This document shows positions 32,955-44,892 of a stretch of 64,000 nt of DNA, one piece after another (the stretch's first letter is position 1; every line of letters starts with the position of its first letter). The notes beneath the pieces were generated by a model, which saw only the letters and a list, made by a program, of their open reading frames with translations, made no database searches and was not told where the DNA came from. This DNA is from Hypholoma sublateritium FD-334 SS-4 (Eukaryota > Basidiomycota > Agaricomycetes > Agaricales > Strophariaceae): contig KN817530.1 in assembly GCA_000827495.1 (NCBI GenBank), forward strand, positions 428,446 through 492,445. The letters are read 5' to 3'. Made by a program: the position numbers and the translations under genes.

Positions 32955-34656
32955 ATGTCGAAAAGATCAGCAACCGAGGCCCAAGATGGCCAACCGTACC
33001 AAAAAACTTCTGCAAGCGGAAGCAGGCGTGATATGCCAGCCGTAGACGAGATGGGTGAATTTGAAGATGCCTGGGAGGATGAAATTGAAAGCGACCAAGA
33101 AGTGGCAGACGCGAATGAAGAGGAAGAAAAGGACGAGGATGGTTAGAACTCCTTCACTGCCTAATCTACAAATAGTGTTGATACCATCTAAATATCATAG
33201 GAATGGACGTCGACGAATTTCTTCCTGCGATTGAGGAATCAGATGAACCTCCCCAAGCTCCCCAGGTCTTTATCCCTGGTACCCATGTCCTGGGAAACGA
33301 CGAGGTCCTGGAAGCTGATGACTCCGTGTATATCATGCGTCATTCTATGAACGTTAACTGGCCATGTCTATCTTTCGATATCCTGCGAGATAATCTTGGA
33401 GACGAACGACAAAGATTCCCAACCACTGCGTATATCGTTGCCGGTACGCAAGCGGATGATGCGACTAAAAATGAAGTTGTCGTATACAAAATGAGCTCTC
33501 TGCATCGAACACAAAAGGATGGCAGTAAGTGAGAATTGATTTTCCATCAGATCAGAGTGCGACTCTAAACCATTTTCCAGACGACTCGGATTCCGACAAT
33601 GAAGACGACGACGACGCTGAAGATTTAGATGAAGATGCCATTCTAGAATATCGCTCAATATCTCACAACGGTGGCGTAAACCGGGTGCGAGCCCAGCCGA
33701 TCTCCCAAAACTCACAACCATCAGCTTCTCAACCCTACCACGTCGCAACTTGGGCGGATACAGGAAAAGTACACATTTGGGACATCCGCCCCCTCATAGA
33801 ATCATTAGATTCACCTGGATATACCCTCGACAAATCAAAAACACAAGCTCCGGTCTTCACGATCAATTCTCATGGGCGAGCGGAGGGCTTTGCGATGGAC
33901 TGGGCAGCTTCTGGGCCATCCTCACTTCGATTATTGACCGGTGATATCCACTCAAATATTTACCTGACAACTACCACTCCCTCTGGTTTCAATGCCCTGT
34001 CTCAAGCGTTCCGTTCGCATACTTCAAGCGTTGAAGATATTCAATGGAGTCCTTCCGAGCCCACTGTATTTGCCTCTTGTTCCGCCGATCAAAGTATACG
34101 AATTTGGGATGTGCGCACCAAAGGGCGCAAGAGCGTTGCTGGAATAGTTTCCGCTCACGACAGCGACGTGAATGTTATTAGCTGGAACAGGTTGACCTCA
34201 TACCTACTTGTCAGTGGAGGTGACGAAGGTGCTATAAAAACCTGGGATCTTAGAAGTATCAAGAAAGCTGGGTAAGTCGATGATAGTACTCATATGCGAT
34301 ACGAATACTCACAGACCCTTAGATCAGCGGATATGGATCCCGCACCCGTCGCATTGTTCACATGGCACAAAGCGCCCATAACGTCCATCGAATGGCATCC
34401 CACGGAAGACTCCATCTTCGCTGCATCTGGTGCAGATGACCAAGTCACAATGTGGGACCTTGCTGTCGAACAAGACGATGACGAAGCGGGCATGGGCGAA
34501 ACGTTTGCAGGTGAAAGCCAAGTACCTCCACAATTGCTCTTCGTCCATCAAGGACAAAAACACATCAAAGAAGTGCACTGGCACCCTCAGATTCCTGGCA
34601 CAGTTATTAGCACGGCATCGGATGGATTCAACATCTTCAAAACCATCTCTGTATAG
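32955..34656 (+). CDS. RRB1: GRWD1/Rrb1-type WD-repeat ribosome assembly protein
   Basis: Rrb1 is the dedicated chaperone of ribosomal protein uL3 in early 60S assembly. The ATG at 32955 starts [20 protein letters not shown], with an acidic region ([13 protein letters not shown]). The next exons give [20 protein letters not shown] and [20 protein letters not shown], the family's N-terminal signature. WD40 blades follow: [45 protein letters not shown] with [28 protein letters not shown] with [27 protein letters not shown] with QVTMWDL; and [20 protein letters not shown]. Stop TAG at 34654-34656. Intron ends are normal. Tail to tail with the PA28 gene, only 60 bases apart. Confidence 0.93.
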
Positions 34657-34716
34657 TACAGCGTCGTTTACGCAACCATTGCATCGAACATATTACCTGG
34701 AGCCTTTTTTCGAAAT

Positions 34717-36038
34717 CTATCGAATCGGATTTCCTGTGACACAATCCAGGATCCCCGTTTTTACTATCATTTCGAACAAGGCCATGTAAATGTTTTGAAT
34801 ATCGGTCAAGTATTGACGTGCAAGGAAGAGCTGTTGTTCGTCATGTTCTTGCAGAGCCATCTTTCCAAATAATAACATGACAATCGTTAGGATACTCTGT
34901 GAATTGAAACGCACTAGGTAATCTTGGATATCTGGAAACTTGACGACTTTTGAACAAAGCTTAGCCCGTGCTGCATAATATTTGCGGGCAGTGTCTCGCA
35001 TATTCAAGGCAGATTGTTGGGAAAGTTGTATCTCAGTCAATAGATCTGTCAAAGCCTCTCAACGAGTTTCTTCAAGGCTAAATATATGCAGTGCAAACCG
35101 TCTTGGGCGTCTATCGACGTCGAAAATGATCCGATCAGGTTAAAAAGCAGAATGAGCGACTTAGAAAAGTAATACTTGATATTTTGCTATCGCTGCCAGC
35201 CGAATATGGTTGAGTTTTACCGTCCAACATGATATGGAAGCGCAACCTACCAATCGGCTCTGTTTACACTTAAGCCAATATCAATAAAAAGTAGGAGGCC
35301 ATACCTGAGCTGGGTGAGAATTAACCACATACGTGCTTGATCCTGTGTCATGATAGGTTAAATTTCGATAAGGCGTTTGCGGAGACTTGGCGGCAACAGA
35401 ACGTCAAAACGAACCGTCAGCTGGATCAAATATTCACATTCCTTCTTTATGGTGGCATGGATTTCATTATGACCCGAAGTATTGGGACGCGAAAAGGTGG
35501 GATATTTCGAGATATCCTCGGTACCTCGACCTGGTCTTTCGGGTGATACCAAAGAGTCGGAAGGATCTGAACCAGTTGACTGGATAGCCAGATCGGAGAG
35601 CATTTCGTGATGTTTTCTCTTCTTCCGTGGAGTCAGATGTAATTCCGCTGCGAATAGATGACTATGGGATGGCGTAATGACACCAGAATACCTCCCCAAG
35701 GGAGAATAAGCATTTGATGCTACTTGATTTATCTTCTGAAGTTCACTGCAAAATGTATTGAATACGTATCGCAAATGATATGACAAAAGGATGTAAATCA
35801 CAGTATCTGTGAAGGCAGGAAAGGAGGGTTAATGGAGGCGGAAATTAACTTCAGTTTGGTTTCAGTCAAACTCGCTTTTTGAGGAATAGCATGCACTAGG
35901 ACGTTGAATCCAGTCTGCAGTAAGTCATTCTGGATACTCTTAATCATGGAAGTTCAGCTGGCGGGAGAGCAAGCAAAAGCAAGACGAATAGCAAGCGACG
36001 CTGGTTACCTGTATTTGTTGTCTAGTCGAGGAGTTCAT
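34717..36038 (-). CDS. PA28/REG-type proteasome activator (PSME3-like)
   Basis: 11S activators form rings that cap the 20S proteasome and open its gate without ATP. Spliced minus-strand exons give MNSSTRQQIQ (ATG 36038) joined to SIQNDLLQTGFNVLVHAIPQ; then ELQKINQVASNAYSPLGRYS, a basic disordered insert (LTPRKKRKHHEML), IHATIKKECEYLIQLT and DQARMWLILTQL; then LLTEIQLSQQSALNMRDTAR, KYYAARAKLCSKVVKFPDIQ with DYL, and ALQEHDEQQLFLARQYLTDI with NIYMALFEMIVK. The four-helix order and the RAKLCSKVVKFPDIQDY block match PA28-gamma. I could not find the activation-loop motif (normally EDGNNFGV) between TQL and LLTEI, where about 270 bases of unclear splicing lie. Stop TAG at 34717. Baker's yeast lacks this family. 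Confidence 0.72.
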
Positions 36039-36374
36039 GATTAGAGCCAGTTTGATTGCGGCGAGATTGATTCAAAAATTGAGGAGAATATGAATCTATG
36101 CGATGAAATTGAGAAAGCAGTCACTAGCGAGGGCAGAGCAAGCAAGTTGGTGGCAGCGGACTGACCAAGCGCGCGCTATTTGGTCATGATTTGCCTTGCC
36201 ATACGGCGCGTTCGGCTACTTAGAGTCACTGTCTGCCTCAAGACCTGCTCGGACGTAGCTCATCCTCTTGTATTTGTATTTACCAATTCTCATCGACCTT
36301 CAAAGACGCGATCAAGTCATACCTCAAACCATTAGGCTCTAGCCCATTAGCACACGCAAAGCATACCCAAAGCA
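36039..36374. promoter_or_regulatory. Divergent promoter PA28 / TAF1
   Basis: About 336 bases between outward-facing starts. A GATTGATTCAAAAATTGAGG tract lies near 36066-36085. No TATA box is evident near the TAF1 ATG. No ORF. Confidence 0.4.
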
Positions 36375-39300
36375 ATGTCGGCCCAAGAAGAGAACGACGC
36401 CATATCAGCTTTGACTGGATTCTCCATCAGCCACGTCCTCGGTGGCCTTGAATTGCCTTCAGGAGACAGCCTGACCAATAGACTGGGAATATCTGGCATT
36501 CCTACCTTGAACCAAAGTCAAATATATAGCGAGAACTGGGACGAAGATGACATTGTTGGTCCCGAGCAGGGTCAGGATTGGGAGGATGAAATTGACCGAG
36601 AGATGCGCGAGGAAGAGGAGTCGGATGGACAATCTATCAAACAAGAAGTGCACTCTCCAACCGGCATACGGCAGAAGCAAAAGCGCGTCCGTGTCGTAAA
36701 ACGGTTAGTGGAACGGCCGAAGACTGTTTATGAACGCTTTCCTGCATTCGAGAAGGACAAAGTCCTTGACTTCAGCGAACTTTTCAAGGGATATGCTGTG
36801 CGTAAATCCCGATTATCGAAGAGGCCCTATCAAGGCAAGTCAATCATCCATTCGAGTCTCGCAAAGTGGGTTCAATAACACTTTGGAACAGTGGAAACTG
36901 TGTATCCCAGGAAGAGGGAGAACCCGAAAGGCTTCTTGGACGCTATCGTAGGCGATACCAAACGACAGGTCGAAAGTAAACGAGTAGAGGAAGTGGTGGC
37001 TTCTGGTAACATTGAGGCTGAATTGCGTAAGGCGCTCGAGGTTGGTCTCCCCCTTTCGGCCTCGCAGCTATAAAGTGACTAAACAACACCCCAGGACCGT
37101 GAAAACACCGACCTCCCAGTGACGATGCCTCTCGATGATCGAACCTTTGACCTTGTTCTCCTATCCAATTGGGAAGACCAAATTGTGTATGAACCCAGCG
37201 GAGATCAACATCGACCTCTGCCACCGAGTGGGCCAGAACATAATTTGATGACACCAATCAACAAGGCACTTGAGTCTGGATCTTGGACGCAGAGCATCAT
37301 CTGGAGTCCAAAGGCACCATTTCGTGATTTTACTCAGCTCGAGTTTAACGATGAAAACGACGCCGTGCCGGAAGAAAGGCCAGGTTAGTGGTCGCTCCAC
37401 TTTGAATCGACTTCGGTTCTGACCTCTATTACAGTAGAAACAGTTCGTCCCAGGAAGCGACTAAGAGCAGATGGTGGCCAAATTCGAGATAAATTTAATC
37501 TATCCAATGACCACTTCTACGAAGTCGCAAAAGATGGTGGACGCCACCGCGTGCGCCAAACCTTCGGCCAACTCGTTGTAGAGCATGCATATCCGGCACA
37601 AAAACTTCAACTTCCATTTGTAAGTTTTATATACACGCTTACAGATTGTTACTCATTGTTACTCCAGTACAAGACACGTTTATCCAAGCAAGAAGCGCGT
37701 TCTTTCCACCGGCCGGCTCTTCAATTTCCATCCAATATCGAACTACGATTCTCCAAGGTTCGAACGGCTAAGAAAAAGAAAGATAAGGCAGGACGAAAGC
37801 TCGGCAAAGGCGGCAACATCGGCGAAGGATTGCGCAAGACGAGCGATCTCAGTCTCCGTGATACGTCGAACTTTGTTCTATGGGAATATTCTGTGCGTTT
37901 CATGCTCTTCCATTCTTTACAATACAATGTACTCAAGCGGAGTATCAGGAAGAACATCCTCCCATTATACCAAATTTTGGTATGGGAAGTGTGCTTGTCA
38001 ATTATTATCGCAAAAAGGAGGAAAAAGATGAGCATGTTCCGAAGGTCAGTGAGAGTCCTTCTATTTCAGAAAACAGATATCTGATGAACATCAGGGTGAC
38101 CTTGGGTTTCCTTTCGTCTTGGAGCCCCAAGACGAATCGCCATTCATGAAATTTGGATACGTGTACCCTGGCCAAACAATACCCGCGCTATACAACAATC
38201 TCATGCGAGCGCCGCTTTTCCGCCATAAACCATATCAGACAGATTTTCTAGTCGTGAGGTGAGATTGGTCTCCCAAAACCGTGTAAGTGCATCGGTGATA
38301 ACCCGTCTTAGGAGTACTATCAAAGGTGAAACGAAGTATTATCTTCGCGAAATCAAGAATTTATTCGTGCTGGGCCAAACGTACCCTGTGACTGAGGTCC
38401 CTGGGCCACACTCACGGAAGATTACCAATACTATCAAGTATCGCCTTCAGATAATCGCCTTCAAGCTGCTCAAGAAAAGCCAAGGCGAACGTCTTAAAAT
38501 ATCGCGATTAATGAAGTATTTTCCAGATCAGAACGAGTTACAAATGAGGCAGAGGCTGAAGGTCAGAGGCTTTGTACCATGAATAAGCAATCTTATCCCT
38601 TATCGTTTTCACAGGAATTCATGGAATATCATCGCCGTGGTCCTCACCAAGGCTTTTGGCGACTCAAGGCCAACTGGACTATTCCCACGGATGCAGAAAT
38701 GTTGAAGATGGTCGAACCGGAGCAAGTTGTTCTCACAGAAAGTATGCAAGTTGGTCAACGCCATCTCCAAGACGCTGGGTATAGTCATGCTGCTGATGTG
38801 GCCGAGGGCGACGAGTCGAATCTATCAATTGAGCAACAACTTGCGCCATGGATCACTACGAAGAATTTTTTGTTTGCCACACAAGCTAAAGCAATGCTCC
38901 GACTCCACGGCGAAGGAGATCCATCGGGACGCGGCGAGGCGTTCAGCTTCATCAGAATATCTATGAAGGATATTTTCGTGAAGGCCGGGGAAGATTATGA
39001 GCAAAAAATGGGTAAAACATTCAGACTTGTTGCATGCGATACTGAAGTCTGATTGCTCATGTACTCCGTGTCTTCTCTCTAGCTGAAGCTGAGAATCGGC
39101 CAAAATCCGCGCACCGGTACAACGTTGCCGAACAACAACTCATCTACAAGTCTGAAATCGAGCGCATATGGAAGGCGCAATTTGATTCCCTCAGTCGCAA
39201 AGATGAACCGGAACTGTCAGATGAAGAAGACAAGAAGGATACCAAGAAGGCGCCACAGCCGTTGTCGACTCCGGGCACATCCCACCGGACGTCACTTCCC

Positions 39301-40247
39301 CCTAGCCGAGGCTCGTCCCTGGAGAGGGAAAGAGAGGGCAGTGTGGGCCTGGACGGAAGCAAAAGCGTCCTACGGATCAAACGACTGGTAAGCGATTTCA
39401 GTCGTTGCCCGTTGGTTGCTCCAGTCAATTCTCTGACAACGTTTGGTCTGTTTCTTTCATTAATTTTGCTGCTAGATCGACGGTAACTGGCAAACGGAAA
39501 TCATCAGGGACCCTGCCGTCATACGAGCATATGTTCGCGGACGTCAGGCACTGGAAGAAGAAGCAACGCTTGCAGACTCCCTAGCTCCTACTGGGGATGC
39601 AGATAAAGATAAACGGGCAAAGAAGAGGTAAATAACCACGGTTCTTGCCATATGTGGTTACATCAATGCTTACTTATTTGGTTTTGAATAGACTCGAGGA
39701 GGAAATAGCACGCATGAAAAAGAACCAAGAACGACGACTTCACAGGAAGAATGCGAAGATTGTTAAAGAAGGAGGCACCCCCATGCAACTCAATAGGCCT
39801 GTCAAGCCTGATACCACGGTGCGCAAATACTTTTTTGTAATACATCATGGCGCTAACGGCTGCAAATTTTCAGAGACGATGTGGACACTGTGGTCAGATG
39901 GGCCATATGAGTACGGCATCCGTCAAATCCATATCATGTTACTGGCTGACATTCGTTCACACGCTTCCGCAGAAACCAATCGCAAATGTCCTCGGTGGGC
40001 CGAGTTCAACAGCGGCGCAGCCCCCACGACCCCGTCAGGTGGTGCCGGGGCAAGCCCGCAGCCCCCCGCAAACTTGCCGAACTTGGGCTTCAACCGCGGG
40101 CCTTCTGCGACCGTATTTGGCCACCCCGCAGCCGTTCCTTCGCCATTAGCGATGAGTCCTCCCATGTCAGCCGTGGACGATGATATCATGCCACCGACCC
40201 CGTCCGCTTCGGGACCCAAAATAAAGCTCACACTGAAACGGAACTGA
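36375..40247 (+). CDS. TAF1: TFIID subunit 1 (TAF1)
   Basis: Largest TFIID subunit, scaffold for promoter recognition. The ATG at 36375 gives MSAQEENDAISALTGFSISH, an N-terminal acidic region (ENWDEDDIVGPEQGQDWEDE), VYERFPAFEKDKVLDFSELF, then the central TAF1 domain: VLLSNWEDQIVYEP; SWTQSIIWSPKAPFRDFTQL; HPPIIPNFGMGSVLVNYYRK; KFGYVYPGQTIPALYNNLMR; RAPLFRHKPYQTDFLVVRST; REIKNLFVLGQTYPVTEVPG; RQRLKEFMEYHRRG; and KNFLFATQAKAMLRLHGEGD. Near the 3' end, exons give the zinc knuckle RRCGHCGQMGHM spliced to TNRKCPRW, and a Pro/Ala-rich tail ending KIKLTLKRN (TGA 40245-40247). About a dozen short introns. No bromodomains, as in other fungal TAF1 proteins. Confidence 0.95.
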
Positions 40248-41470
40248 CAGCCGCTGTAACAACATCGCACCCATGCTTTCGCGCACTTGTAATTTTATTC
40301 TATACATTATTCTTCTGATCAATAAATTGCCACACCGCAGCATACGCACGACACGGTCCGAGGTGGCGCCCCCTGCGCGCTGGGTTCTCGTCGCGCGTCC
40401 CACATATTCATATCCGCCCCAGAAATAGTCGACAAGCGGTGTATTTGTGGCCGCGGCGTGCCTTGCGCGCAGTCGCGACGGATTCCAAAACATGATGGCG
40501 GTGTTCCGTTCTTATTCCTGCGGCGCGTGGGTGTGCACAGCGCGGCGGGGACCAGTTGGGAAATCGTATGGCGTCGCGTATTGCCCGCGAGAACACGGCG
40601 GGAGCATGACGGCGCGCTTGTAGTGCGTTCTGCCCACTGACGTTAAAGAAGACATCTTCAATTAATGTCCACGCAATTGGGCGCATGATACGTTCAATTG
40701 TGTAAGTGCGCTGCGTACCCATGTACATGAGAAACACGGCGATCATACCAACGCTGCACTGAGTCAGCAGCGCGTCTTGTCCTGCTGACGGCCCAGCGAG
40801 CTATGTGTCTCCCAAGGATTTTATTTTATTTTCGGGCGGGAATGATCTGGCATGCGCAAGAGCGTTCAGCCGTCGCATCTTTGCATCAGGAGGCAGCGAG
40901 AGAGAAATGCAAGGCGGCTGGAGTGCGTGCAGACTTCCGGGCTCGGTGAGGCACACGCAGCGAAGGTTTTAGAACACGACGGTCCCAACGCACCTTGTTA
41001 CAAAAAGATGTCTATCTATGAATGCACCTTGTTACAAAAAGATATCTATGTATACGGTAGACTAACTATGTCGACGGCAGACTAATATTGGGATGGTGCT
41101 AAATTGTACGCATTCCCCGGCGCTACGGTAGAGGAACCACTGGCACTATGCAGTCTCGCGCGCTCAGACAAAGACATTATTCCGACTTATGATAAAGCAT
41201 GCATCAAGATGTTTTATTTAATTCGTGCGCTATTCGGGTAGTGCAGGGCATCGTACATACAACGAGAGGGCAAGAAATACAGCGAGTCAAGCGGGAACGG
41301 TCATCAGGCACATGTAATAAAGGGCAGGCAAGGCAAGGCGCAAAGGGGGCAGGCAGAAACGACGTCCCCGTCTATGAACGTACGGACGCGCTCCTCGAAA
41401 AGAACAGAATGCATAAGGAAATAAGGAATAAGTTGTGAAAAAAAGAATAACGAATAGTCCTCAGCCACGT
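40248..41470. other. Convergent intergenic region with a short direct repeat
   Basis: About 1.2 kb between TAF1 and the PacC gene, which end towards each other, so it must hold both polyadenylation regions. Several ORFs of 60-110 codons occur on both strands without homology. A 19-base direct repeat (40991-41009 and 41025-41043) is the only structure seen. Confidence 0.4.
40991..41043. repeat. Two-copy 34-base direct repeat
   Basis: CACCTTGTTACAAAAAGAT occurs at 40991-41009 and again at 41025-41043, each followed by related TCTATCTATG / ATCTATGTAT sequence. Two copies only. It lies in noncoding DNA and no function is suggested. Confidence 0.7.
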
Positions 41471-43670
41471 CTATGCAGCGGCCATCTCGACGTCGCGCAT
41501 GCTCCCACCACCACCGCCTGCATAGCGGCTCTTGAAGTCCTTGTTCACCTTGACGAGCAGATCAAGGATCAGCGCCGCGTGCCGCCGCCGCTCGCGCTCG
41601 TCCTGCGCGAGCTCGAGGCTGCCTACACCGCGCGACAGCTCATCCGGCTCTGGCGAGCGCGGTCCAGCACTGGTGCTGCCACCCGCAATGTGGTGGATGC
41701 CGGGCAGCATGCGGGGCGACGACTCCGCGGAGCTGGGGGTCGACGCGCGCGAGGGCGGCGACGGCGAGCGGTACATGTCCTTGAGCGGCGGGAGGCGGAA
41801 CGCGCGGTCGCCCTCTTCCATGAGCAGGGGGTACAATGGGCCGCGCGCGGGGGCGGACGACGACGAGGCCACCGCGGAGGGCGGCGGCGCGGGGCGCGCG
41901 CGGTGATCGCGCTCGCGCAGGGGAGGAAGCTGGGTGACGGGCGGCAGCGTGCGCTCGCGCGGGGGGAGCGACTTGAGCGGGATCATGGGGCGCACGTGCG
42001 GCTTCGACATGTACTCGTGCGGCGCGAGCTGCGCGACGGACGACGGGCCGCGCGCGGGGCGGAGGTAGTCGAATGTGTCCGGCATGGACATGGGCACCTG
42101 CGGCGGGGTCGTTGTCGCGGGCGTGGACACGGACGACGGTGGCGAGCCGCCGCTCTCGAGCGGGGGCGTCGGGTGGTTGTAGTGCGCGTTGAACGGCTGC
42201 GAGTAGCGGTGCGCGTTCGCGCGCCGCCCGGCGTGCGGGTTGCTGTAGTCGTTCGGGTTGTAGCCGATGGAGGGCTCGTTCATGTAGATGTTGCTGTTGT
42301 ACGACTGCTGCGGCTGCTGCTGCGGCATCGAGTGGGTAGACCGGGACGAGTACGCATTGGGGTTGCTATACTGCGGGCCGGGGTTGGAGTAAGCGTGATC
42401 CGAGAAGGTATTGGCTGGGAGGCCGGGCATTCCAGTGAGGCCAAGCTGACTGAGGTTGTTGGGGTCAAAGTAGGACTCTGGAGAAGTAAAGGTGGATTGG
42501 GAGGGGACGCCGTTATGGCGACCAGGAACAGCAGAGACATCGCGGCCAAGGGTGATAAGGAATTCATTAACGGCGGCCAACTCCTCTGGAGTGCGGATGT
42601 CAAGGGAGACGGAACGGGGATTAAAATTTGGAGAATGGTGGCCAGTGCCCTGTGTGTATGCGAGATGATTGAGACGCTCCGCCATGCCTGACGACAGATA
42701 TTAGATGTAATGATCTGTGAAAGCTAGATAAAAACTAACGAGGGTCGTAAGATGGGTTGACACGACGTTTTTTCATGTCAGTGAAAAAATCTTCTACGTT
42801 ATAGTCATGGCCGCGCTTTGAGCCGGCGGAAGCGGGGACGTCCCAGGACTGCGGCTGGTTGTGCATGAACATGTCATGGGAGGATGTGTGGTGGGGATGC
42901 ATGTGAGCGGACTGATGGCTGAGTTCTGGAGAAGGCGTGGGTAAGAGGCCAAAATGTTGTGCTGTTAGTATGCTTTGAGTTTGAGTGCATGGGAGCGAGA
43001 CGCTGTGCGAACGCGTACCGTCTGGCGAGGAAGAGTGGGATTTGGAGCGAGGATCGGAGGCCCTGAGACTCGGGGAGCGCTGGAGCTTGGGGTCCCGCGA
43101 GTCGCCGCGGACACGGGAGACATAGGCGGGATCGACGACGGTGATTGCCTTTGAGTGCTTGTGCTGCTGGTGGTGCTCCTCGGTGTGAATTTTCTCGTGC
43201 TTTTTGAGGTCCTGGGGCCGCTTGAAGGACTTTTTGCATATCTGAGACAGCTGGTCAGACGACGGGAGACGGTGGAGTGAGTATATGCACCTCGCAGACA
43301 TGGGGCTTGAGCGGGGTGTGGACTGTGGGGGTGTCAGCAGATGCGGTGGGGCGGGGTGGGAGCACGGACCGCGGAGATGGGAGGTAATGTGGTCACGCTT
43401 CGCACAGGTGGTGCCGCAGTCCTTCCAGTGGCAGGTGAGACAGAGGTTGTTTGTGCTCTTGCGGCCGATGTGGTCGTTGCAGAGGTGGTTGTAGAGGGTC
43501 TCGGGGTCGGCGAAGGCGCGGACGCAGTCCTGCCAGTGGCAGCGGTGCTGGGCGTCGGGGTCGGGCGGCGGCGGCGACGTGTCTGCGACGGGGGACGCTG
43601 AGGGGGACGGGGGGAGTGCGCTGGGCATGGTGTGCCAGAAGGGGGGATGGCGGACTGGCGGTGCTGACAT
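41471..43670 (-). CDS. RIM101: PacC/Rim101 pH-response C2H2 zinc-finger transcription factor
   Basis: Regulator of alkaline-pH gene expression, activated by proteolysis. The ATG at 43670 starts [20 protein letters not shown]; an upstream in-frame extension to 43901 is less likely. Three C2H2 fingers follow: [20 protein letters not shown] with [26 protein letters not shown]; and, across two introns, [20 protein letters not shown] with [10 protein letters not shown]. Downstream, [20 protein letters not shown] with [10 protein letters not shown] is the PacC segment after the DNA-binding region. [15 protein letters not shown] contains a YPxL motif, the type bound by the pH-signalling adaptor PalA/Rim20. 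The C-terminus is Pro/Ser-rich and very GC-rich at DNA level (41470-42250). Stop TAG at 41471. Confidence 0.9.
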
Positions 43671-43861
43671 GAATGTTTTAAGGCAGAGATTGGTGCCAAG
43701 ATCGATGAGGCCAAGGAAAGCCAAGGCATCCTTGGCCAGGGCCTGCCCGCCGCCCCCCCGGCACCGCATATATTCATTATCCTGGGGGGCCCCGGGGTCT
43801 CTCACGGCGCCAAGCCAGAGATCTGGCACGCAGATCAGTGCTTGGCATTCTTGGCAGTCTA

Positions 43862-44513
43862 CTACACATCGGCATCGTTCACGCGCAGCACCTTGACCCA
43901 TTCCCGATAGTTGAAGTTGCCGTCGCGATCCGTGAACGGGCCCTTGAGCAGCCGCTCCATCTGCCGCACGTTAGCCCAGCTCCGTCACGCGTCACCGCGC
44001 TCACCTCGACCTCGGTCATCCGCTCCCCCACCTCTCCCAGCCACCGCCGCATCTCCTCCACCCGCACCGTCCCGCTGTCGTCCTCGTCGAACGACCCGAA
44101 TGCCTCCACCAGCTCCGCCTCCGTGTCGAACTCGAACAGCCGCTCGCTCATCATCGTCAGGAACATCGTAAAGTTGATCCCCCGCTCGCCCACATCGTCC
44201 CCCGCGCGCTGCGTCCCCGGTCGCGCGCTCAGCAGCTCGTCGAGCATCCGCTGTGGCGGCGAGATCCCTGCGCACAGTCAGCCCAGCACCACCCAGACAC
44301 ACACGACGCACCGAGACTCGCGAATATCTCCTTCAGGTCGCTCTCGTTCACCCACCCGTCCTTGTCGTGGTCGATCAGCTGGAACGCCTCCTTGAACTGC
44401 TGGATCTGCGGCGCCTGGAACAGCGAAAACACCCCCGACGGCTCCCTCCGCGCACGCGACTTCTGCCCCTTGCTCATCCCCTTGGGCGCCAGGTGGTCTG
44501 GGTATCGCGACAT
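43862..44513 (-). CDS. Myosin regulatory light chain (EF-hand)
   Basis: Binds the neck of conventional myosin II in the cytokinetic ring. The ATG at 44513 gives [20 protein letters not shown], then [20 protein letters not shown], the regulatory light-chain N-terminus with a possible phosphorylation serine in [10 protein letters not shown]-hand 1 is intact ([18 protein letters not shown]). [16 protein letters not shown] and [20 protein letters not shown] form the central hands. An intron near 43960-44005 leads to [20 protein letters not shown] and the end VLRVNDADV (TAG 43862-43864). Corresponds to yeast Mlc2 or fission yeast Rlc1. Lies 190 bases upstream of the PacC start on the same strand. 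Confidence 0.9.
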
Positions 44514-44892
44514 CTATGCTGTTGGTTGGTTGAAAGCAGCCCGTGTTTGTGTCCATGCATGTTTGTTCAACGCCGGTGGCAGTGCACCCCTCTGCCCGTC
44601 TTGCCGCCGCCCTGCGCTCCTCCACTGCGTCGGCGCGAAATAGCGTGCTCTCATCCTCTACATCTCACGCTTTGTCTAATCTAGTGGGCGCCGACCCAGC
44701 TCAGTGGGCAGCAGCGGGCAATCTCGGAACCCACGCACTTCATTTGTGCGTCAATTAATCCGCACGCGCTCACACGGCGTCGCCAGCTCAACCCGAATTG
44801 CGGCTAGATAGTCTACATAGCACACTCGCATGTACAAAGCCCGCGGAGAGATGCCGGTGGCAGCATATGTCACGGCGAATATAGCCTGCACA
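44514..44892. other. Intergenic between SDR 1 and the myosin light chain
   Basis: About 380 bases. It includes the light-chain promoter on the minus strand and the 3' flank of the dehydrogenase. Small plus-strand ORFs are not supported by homology. Confidence 0.35.

Noticed and set aside
41435..42691. 418-codon plus-strand Arg-rich ORF
   Set aside because: It is antisense to the GC-rich C-terminal half of PacC, which has recognisable protein features.
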